From positions 5,766,001-5,830,000 of the forward strand of contig JBITNC010000001.1 of the NCBI GenBank assembly GCA_050084985.1: 64,000 nucleotides of DNA. The letters run 5' to 3'. This document shows, in pieces, positions 57,870 to 64,000 of this stretch. A program made the translations under genes and the position numbers. The notes beneath the pieces are model-generated. The model saw only the letters and a list, made by a program, of their open reading frames with translations. It was not told where the DNA came from and did not search any database. Each line of letters starts with the position of its first letter. The stretch's first letter is position 1. Source of the DNA: Nageia nagi. Its lineage: Eukaryota; Pinophyta.

Positions 57870-58820
57870 AAGTTTATAAGGATGTTCACCAACCTTTACA
57901 AAAGGATTATCTAAAAATTAGTTTTTTGAGTGCTAGATTGTCCTTGCTAATACAACAAATCTATGAGGATGCTAATATTAAGATTCCATGTAAATTCATT
58001 AGGTTTATCTTTTAATTTACCTTTACCAAAACTACTACATATCCTTATGTAACTAGGAGTATCAAAAATAAGCACCTATTAAACTAAAACCAAGACATAG
58101 AAAAAGCTATCTATAACCTACAATAAAAACTAAACCATTTCTTCATAGCTGAACTTGTAGAATCTAATGTAGGTATTCTTGAGAAGGATTTCTTTGATAC
58201 CTAGATGCTTCCCAACATCTTCATACTTCTCACTTTTTGCTCCTCTTTTGAGTCTGGCCTCTTTTAGCATCTCCTTGTGTAGTTTAGGGCTCATTACTTT
58301 CTTGAAGCCTACTAAGGTCTCTTTACTTATTTTTTTAAGGTGTCTAGCCCTATTTCTTTGTATGATTTACTTTTTGTTCGATCAATAACTTGGTCAGGAT
58401 GATATTTAGTCTTCTTCTTTTCTTGGGTCATTACAAGATCTTATTTCCTACCCTTGAAAGACTTATCTATCTTTCTTATCTTAAATCGAATAAGGGGGTT
58501 TTTCTCTTCCAATTTTACTACTTGGAATCTTGGTAACCCTACTACATTATGCTTTGAAGTCACTTCCTCTTATATGGCATTCATAGGTGTTGGAGAGGAT
58601 AGGTCTCTTAGTCTATATGACCACTTAGTTGGGTTTTTTGTGCTCTCACTTCTAACTAGGTTGGCTTCCAGATACACTTGTGGACTATTTATCTAAGTTT
58701 GCTATTTTGGACCTACTAGCTTAGACCCCCCATCACTAAAACTACTACATTCTTGTATATTCATACATAATAAATTCTTTATTAAAGCCTCGGTGTACTT
58801 TACTTGCAATCATGGGTTCA
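57870..58820 (-). pseudogene. 3' part of the retroposed insertion, possible C-terminal coding remnant
   Basis: On the minus strand, 58700-58450 gives a decayed frame including EEVTSKHNVVGLPRFQVVKL and NPLIRFKIRKIDKSFKGRK, which looks protein-like but matches nothing I know. The rest toward 57870 is AT-rich. Plus-strand open stretches at 58179-58388 and 58454-58696 are its antisense shadow. Confidence 0.35.
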
Positions 58821-58849
58821 TTTTAAGATCCCCGGGAGTTTTTCTGGAG

Positions 58850-59590
58850 CAAACAAAACAGGCCGGAGTCCGGAAGTAAAGAATTCCAGAAATGTGAAGA
58901 TGATGTCACAGAGGATAAGATAGTCGCATTTTGGCAAAGATCGGGTTCCGGAGATGATGATGTCAGCAAGGGATGATTAAAATACCGGAGTCAGTGGATA
59001 AAGCGTTCCGGAATGAGATGATAAAAGCTCAGTTGTGGAAAGGCCCGGGTTCTGGAGAAAGCGAGTAAAACATTTTCGGAAGGGGAAGATGACATCACGG
59101 GGAGAACAACATTCACATTTTTGAATGAAACTGGGTTCCAGAGATGATGAGGTCAGTAAGGAGCTATCAAATAGTCGGAGCCAGTGAGCAAAATATTCTG
59201 GAGGTAAGAGATGACGTTAGCGATTCCGGGCCTTAACCCAAAATCGGAGCCCAGAAGTGATGAGGTTAGCAAGAGATAATCAAAGAAGCTGGAGCCGATA
59301 ACTTAAGTGTTCTGGAAGTAAAGCATTCCAGATAAAATGATGACATCACAGCGGAAAGGATAAAGCTCAGTTTTGATAAAGAATGGGTTCCGGAGATGAT
59401 GAGGTCAACAAGAGATAATCAAAGAAGCCGAGCCAGTTAAGTAAAGAATTCCAGAAATGTGAAGATGATGTCACGGATCTTAGGTCTTAACCCAAAACCG
59501 AATCTCAGAAGCGATGAGGGCAGCAAAAAAGTGATCAAATAGCCGAAGCCAGTGAGTAAAACATTCCGAAATGTAGAGACGAAGCTAGCA
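58850..59590 (+). repeat. Irregular tandem array (about 85-140 bp units) with TGATGTCAC-type motifs
   Basis: About six units begin GGGTTCCGGAGATGATGAGG, followed by TCAGCAAGAGATAATCAAA, GCCGGAGCCAGTGAGTAAA, and ATTCCGGAA.TG with GATGATGTCAC. The TGATGTCAC/TGACATCAC/TGACGTTA variants resemble bZIP (TGACGTCA-type) sites and occur in most units. TTCCGGAA is a short palindrome repeated in the array. Confidence 0.75.
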
Positions 59591-60119
59591 AAAGGTCAGA
59601 TCACAATTGTCAAGAATCATATCATCTGTAATCTTGCCCGTTTTTGTAATATTCTGCCAGGTGGCGTATGTAGGTAGTATCAGTTAAAAGAAGACTAGAA
59701 TCTTGAAGCCATTTTGTAACCGTTTCTATTCTGCACTTCTTGTAACTGTTGTTACTACAGTATAAATATATGAAAATAAAATGAGAAAAAGGTCGGAAGC
59801 CTAGTATTGCTCTTTACATTTGTTCTCGAAGACCTGTAGTTTTTATCAGTAATATGAAACCATCTTGACCTTTCTTATCTAGCGCTCGTAATTGTCATTC
59901 TTAATTTGGTTACATCGTGGCAGCTTGGCTTGTTTCCTGAATGATAATTGCGGGTTGCTAGTATAACTGTGTCTGCTACATGGTAGAGTAAAGCTGGGAA
60001 ACTATTAAAGAGTGAGAGCTTGTACCGTAGCTGCTACACTAGATTCAGGCCAAGGTTTCACACACTGTGAAAGCCCGCGCTGAACTAGTGATCCACCTTT
60101 ACTTTCTCTCTTGTTACCC

Positions 60120-60297
60120 TAAGCCTTTTTGCTTAAATTCCTTGCACTCTACTCCTTTTATTTCTTTCCTGTTACCCTAACCCTTTTGCTTGAATTCCTT
60201 GCATTTTACTCCTTTTATTTCTTTCCTGTTACCCTAACCCTTTTGCTTGAATTCCTCACACTCTACTCTTTTATTTCCTTTCCTGTTACTTTTTCTA
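60120..60297. repeat. Three tandem units of about 59 bp
   Basis: The unit is CCCTTTTGCTTGAATTCCTT, then GCACTCTACTCCTTTTATTT, then CTTTCCTGTTACCCTAA. Three near-identical copies follow one another. The 60-codon frame with repeated FLAFYSFYFFPVT is the repeat translated. Confidence 0.9.
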
Positions 60298-60399
60298 CGC
60301 CCAATAGATAAGGAACCGGCCTTCTCCTGTTCATGATTTACTTTGGTTAAGATTGCTCACGGTGCATATTTACACAATCCTAATCAACAATTCTCTATG

Positions 60400-61061
60400 C
60401 ATCCTCTCTCTACTCTTGATCATCGAAGAGAAACTACTTTACTTTGAGACATAAAGGAGTGCTAGTTGATGTATGGCATCCATAGGATTATCCTAAGGTT
60501 CACTAGTCATTAGGATAGAAATTCTCTCCTCCTCTCTTGGAGGTTCCATGCACTTCATATCCTCTAAAATTGGTGTATGATATTGCACTATTTTTGGCAC
60601 TATTTCTGTTCTGCTTCTTGCTTCTACCAGAACCTTCTCACTTGACATTTCCTTCTCCAAAATAAGTTTTCTCTTAATTATGATACTTCCTCTTGGTTCT
60701 TCCTATTCAAGTAGGCTGGAGATTGTTCTTCCTATCCTACTATTTAGATATTTAACTCTAATTTTTTCTTATCCCTTCCACTTACACATGACTTTCCTTC
60801 TTTTGGGGGATATAATCTCCTTATCTTTAGTGTTCTTGACACTAAGTCTCCCTCCTCTCATCCCCCATTTAGCTCCAATTTCCATGAGGGTATCATCCAT
60901 CTAAGTATCCTCTTGATATTCACTTTGTGACGAATCTTCACTAATTAATTGGGGGAATTGATATAAGAAGCCTTCTTTTACATCACTTTCTTCTTAATGC
61001 TTTCCATGCTTTTTATCCAATTTCTCATTAGATAGGGACCTTTGCTGGTGGATTTAACCTC
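60400..61061 (-). pseudogene. Continuation of the ORF remnant in the retroposed insertion (strongly decayed)
   Basis: Downstream of the in-frame stop at 61062 the minus strand still looks coding in changing frames (for example RWMIPSWKLELNGG near 60900), with many Lys/Glu-rich pieces and stops. No domain is recognised. Confidence 0.3.
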
Positions 61062-62357
61062 CTATTTGTTATTACTAGGTGTTATCCCCTTCTTTGAGTC
61101 TTTTTCTTGAACCTTCTTGCCAGGTTTGTAGACTCTACCATCAATAATGAATTTAACCCTAGGAATTTTCTTAGGGGTCATAGCCAAAGCTCTATCTACC
61201 TCTAATTTGATAACAGCTCCATACAAGGGTAAATGAGCTCTTTCCTTTTTAACCTTATCAATTAATTTTGCTAGAGAATTGAAAATGAAGAAGGGGAAGT
61301 TTACCTTATCCATATATTAAAATATGAAGTGATTCAACTAGAAGAAGTGTGAAGTGAGAAGCATTTTGTATCGCCCTTCCAACCTTACATATTTGATCAA
61401 AACTAAATCCATATCATCCCAAGGGTTGAGGATTGATTCTCGCACCACCCCTATCTGATATTTCTTTATATCTATTGATTTTATTACTTTCATCAAGAAT
61501 TTATCTTTGCCCTTTAGTTTGTTCAATTTTTCTTCTCTTCTAATATGTAGACCTTCATTTGGTAGCATGATAGCCAATGCAATCATAATAGGACTAAACA
61601 CAACGTCCCTTCCTTTAATAATACACTTACCATTCCCCTAAGATTTTGCTACTGCTAGGGAAATCTCATTATCATGCCCTTTGCATACATTAATAAAGTT
61701 CTCTATCTCCCCCTCACAAATAATATTCCACACTAACGGGTTGATCTTTACCTCATTTGGGGAATAAGGCTCTACTCTTACTAGGTCTCCCCCCATCTCT
61801 TCTACTCTAAAAACACTCCTGCTACTCTCCAAAATAGCTTAGCTTGTTAGGAAAACTTGAAAACTGATAACGACACTCTTACCACCCTCAGTAATTATGG
61901 CTATAAGTGTCTCTTGTCACTAGGAGTACTTCTCACTCTTGAATAAAAAGTTGGCCTAGGGTGGCTCATGGGAAAGGTCATTGGGAACTCCAATTGAGGG
62001 TCTTAAGGTAATGCCTAATTCTTCATTGGATCTAACAGGTCAAGGATTTGGCTAATATTCTAGAATACCTCACTTTCCTTCAAAAATTCATGGTTTCTAA
62101 CACCATCTACTAAAATAGGTGCTTCATCTACTATTCTCTACCCAATTTGATATAGTTTGTTCAATAGGAATTTGACACTTTGGCATAGATAAGCATGGTT
62201 TTAGCAGTACAAAGTGGCTCAATTTAATGAATCCTCTACATAGGACTTTGGTGCATTTACACATATAAGTATGGTCTAACAGTACAAATTGAAAAGGTGT
62301 TATTAATCTTGATGATGAGTCACCAATCCTCAGGTCCCCTATGTCATAGGTGGACAA
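61062..62357 (-). pseudogene. Decayed ORF with the same domain as the extra gypsy ORF
   Basis: Four open stretches (62357-62124, 61832-61638, 61601-61338, 61313-61062) are all in one frame, separated by stops only. Central parts read ISLAVAKS, FSPIMIALAIMLPNEGLHIR, VRESILNPWDDMDLVLIKYV, LEGRYKMLLTSHFF, and then MDKVNFPFFIFNSLAKLIDK and LPLYGAVIKLEVDRAL. These align with the extra gypsy ORF (IIEIIAIIFRLPIIGDDL; LNYNISKFLYQSL) and with the ORF at 26-28 kb (NLWVNLSYFLYHYLD; IPIHQGLIKILVGF). The C-terminus is basic. Function unknown. Confidence 0.65.
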
Positions 62358-62400
62358 GTTTTAAAACAACACCTCCATGTCTACCCCATCTTCTTCCCTA

Positions 62401-63379
62401 GTCAAGGACATGCATTTAATTAAGAAGGCTATAATAGATCTTTATACCATATTTGAAGAGGTAATACAATTAAAACAATCTTCAATTTTATATAGTATGT
62501 ATTTAAAGGAACAATTCCTTAAATGGCAAGTTAGTAGGATTAAGAAAGGTCTTCCTTACAATATTGATAATGATAAGTTACTTCTTTATGTTTATTATAA
62601 AGTGAGGGGAGAAGAAATGTTTTTGTTGTGTTAATTTTACATGCATAATTTTATTTTGAATGGAAATACAAGGCTTTTCCCTTTTTTGTATATTGGGGAC
62701 ATCCAGTTACATTCCTTTGTATCAATTCTCCAAAATCAAATAAAATGGTACAAGGATAGAGGAGTACAAATAGGAAATTTCTTAGGATACTTTCTTTGTT
62801 CATTAGCAACCCATGTATTCTAGGAAAGTAGAAGTTAGCTTTAGAATAGTTCTTATTAGGAACAACAATGTAGAGAGATATAAAGCTATACTTGAAACTT
62901 GTTTACAATATTGCCAAAATGGTATTAACAAACATTTTGAAAGGGCTTTACAAGCATGTACCATTAGGTGGAATATGTAGATACAAGAGTATAAGGAGAT
63001 GGAAATAATCAATATAAGAAACCTAAAATGTAGCAGAAGAAGAGCTAAAGCATTGATTAGACACATTAGGGATAACCCCTTGAATTGGTGTGGTCAGTAG
63101 TATAGACCTCCTATAATTTTGCATCCAACACTAACATTGGGAGATTTTCATATTCAATATGATTCAAGATTTAGAGCATGGATGTTAGAGATCAAAACTA
63201 CTAAAGGGCTATGGTATCCAAATGATAAACTTGATTGGTTTGCTCATAATGTTAAACTTCTTGCAATAACATATGAGATAGTACAACCCTATGATTTGAA
63301 TCACCTGATGAAATTTTCCAATGACCCAAACAATATAGTACAGTACAATAAAAATAAGGAGGAATATGAAGATGAGTAA
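62401..63379 (+). pseudogene. Extra gypsy ORF, C-terminal part
   Basis: It resumes VKDMHLIKKAIIDLYTIFEE (62401 on), in register with VKDMH left of the insertion, and continues the helical, Lys/Glu-rich character. A middle part has stops and frame changes. The last open part (63119-63379) reads LTLGDFHIQYDSRFRAWMLE, GLWYPNDKLDWFAHNVKLLA and ends in an acidic EEYEDE. The ORF stops 65 bp before the 3' LTR. No homologue with known function is recognised. Confidence 0.6.
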
Positions 63380-63430
63380 GTGGTCCAAGAATAGATAAAT
63401 TTTTGATTTTTTGAGGAGGAGGAATATTCT

Positions 63431-63444
63431 AAGTTAAAGAGAAA
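63431..63444 (+). promoter_or_regulatory. Gypsy polypurine tract (decayed)
   Basis: AAGTTAAAGAGAAA directly precedes the TGATGAGG start of the 3' LTR; a purine-rich GAGGAGGAATA lies just upstream (63413-63425). Confidence 0.6.
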
Positions 63445-64000
63445 TGATGAGGCAAGAAATGAGATCCCTTTTGGTAAAAATTTATGAATGTATTTTGTTG
63501 CTTGGAACACTATGAAACACTATTATTATGTTTTAACGTATCTGAGTGTTATATTTAGAAGTAAATACATATATTTTTTTTCTTTATCTCCATTTATTAG
63601 ATGTTGTTAATGATTATTATTATATTTGAATGTTGAATATTCATATTTTGCATCAAGTAATAATAATGTGGTTTAAGTAAGAAATAACTTTAGAATTAGT
63701 TCTAGATGGACAACATTCAAAGACAACTTTAGAATGTTTGAGATCTAGAATTAACTAAGAGGATCAACTTTAGAATATGTTTCAAAGGGATAACTTCATA
63801 ATCATTTTAATAGAAAGCTTCAAAAATATAACATGTTGGCATAAAGTGTTTTTTTTTTTGAGGTATCACTTTTTGTAAATACTCCACAACTTTAGCAAAA
63901 GATTGTAATAGGTTTCAGTATGATAATCTAAAAGGATAATCATTGAACTTGAATAAGGGGAAAAATGAGGATGCACAAAGAAATATATGAGGTTGACTAT
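63445..64000 (+). repeat. Gypsy 3' LTR, first 556 bp (truncated by window end)
   Basis: It aligns with 40777-41330: shared strings include TTGCTTGGAACACTA, TTCATATTTTGCATCAAGTA and ACTTCATAATCATTTTAATA. Differences are numerous, including an extended T run at 63850. Confidence 0.9.

Larger units (their letters stand above)
58820..60350 (+). repeat. LTR- or promoter-like block with tandem enhancer-like repeats
   Basis: This block is richer in GC than its surroundings. It holds an array (58850-59590), a TATA box TATAAATA at 59761 after a non-repeated stretch, then an untranslated-looking region and a 59-bp array. That layout resembles an LTR with U3 enhancers, R and leader on the plus strand. 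A TG...CA pair with a 5-bp duplication was not found, so its class and limits are unresolved. It interrupts the minus-strand ORF remnant. Confidence 0.4.
57830..62400 (-). mobile_element. Poly(A)-tailed retroposed insertion (4571 bp) inside the extra gypsy ORF
   Basis: A perfect 17-bp duplication and a left-hand T run show insertion by target-primed reverse transcription, minus orientation. The minus-strand 3' end, TTAATACAAAATTTACCC then ATTAAT and A(n), resembles the LINE and 26-kb insertion tails. The insert contains the decayed ORF described below (61041-62400 and probably its continuation), a separate GC-richer LTR-like block (about 58820-60350, probably a later insertion) and a tail. 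No RT or endonuclease is visible in it. Confidence 0.82.
40777..64000 (+). mobile_element. Old Ty3/gypsy element (Athila/Tat-like) with three nested insertions, 3' end outside the window
   Basis: The 5' LTR (40777-41902) and the start of the 3' LTR (63445 on) are homologous in the same orientation. The order is LTR, primer site, gag, protease, RT, RNase H, integrase, a further ORF, purine-rich tract, LTR; RT before integrase is the gypsy order. Removing insertions at 43958-47160, 48189-51970 and 57830-62400, each with its own target duplication, leaves about 12 kb including a full 3' LTR. That is an ordinary Athila size. Stops and frameshifts throughout, and clearly diverged LTRs, make it old. 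Confidence 0.92.

Noticed and set aside
60129-60311. Repeated hydrophobic peptide frame
   Set aside because: Direct translation of three 59-bp tandem DNA units; no start context or relatives.

Overview
The window is AT-rich plant nuclear DNA made mostly of nested retrotransposons. Signs of this are Ty1/copia, Ty3/gypsy and L1-type LINE proteins with plant-type primer sites and plant-style ORF1 domains, a pentatricopeptide-repeat (PPR) pseudogene, and one host gene with short coding exons and a long leader intron. The element density, long decayed elements and style of the PPR fragment suggest a large genome, perhaps a gymnosperm; that is inference. I see no rRNA, tRNA or CRISPR locus.

Layout. 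1-618: 3' end and LTR of a copia element that begins outside the window. 655-5480: PPR pseudogene, a 68-bp tandem array, a gypsy integrase/chromodomain remnant, a hAT-like transposase remnant and small tandem arrays. 5921-15083: a complete, very young copia element on the minus strand (TSD GCATG; LTRs identical by eye except for a 47-bp duplication; one stop and one frameshift in gag-pol). 15089-22590: non-coding DNA with local duplications, a possible terminal exon and a copia gag remnant. 22597-24680: the clearest host gene, PNO1/DIM2 (pre-40S ribosome assembly), minus strand, two coding exons plus a leader intron.

26379-28231: a minus-strand insertion with a poly(A) tail and 16-bp TSDs carrying an unnamed ORF. 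30680-39960: LINE territory, with a nearly full-length L1-type LINE (31474-37350, 17-bp TSD) beside an older LINE ORF1 remnant and a second ORF1 remnant at 39 kb. 40777-64000: one old, giant-looking Ty3/gypsy element (Athila/Tat-like, plus strand) whose 3' LTR runs off the window. About 11.6 kb of it is later insertions: a non-autonomous LTR element in gag (43958-47160), a solo LTR in the protease (48189-51970) and a poly(A)-tailed insertion in a post-integrase ORF (57830-62400). Without these the element would be about 12 kb.

The most unusual signal is a protein family seen three times. It forms the extra ORF after integrase in the gypsy element (about 56.1-57.8 plus 62.4-63.4 kb) and is the cargo of the two poly(A)-tailed, TSD-flanked insertions at 26-28 kb and 58-62 kb. 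The second insertion sits inside the homologous ORF of the gypsy element. All comparisons were made by eye.
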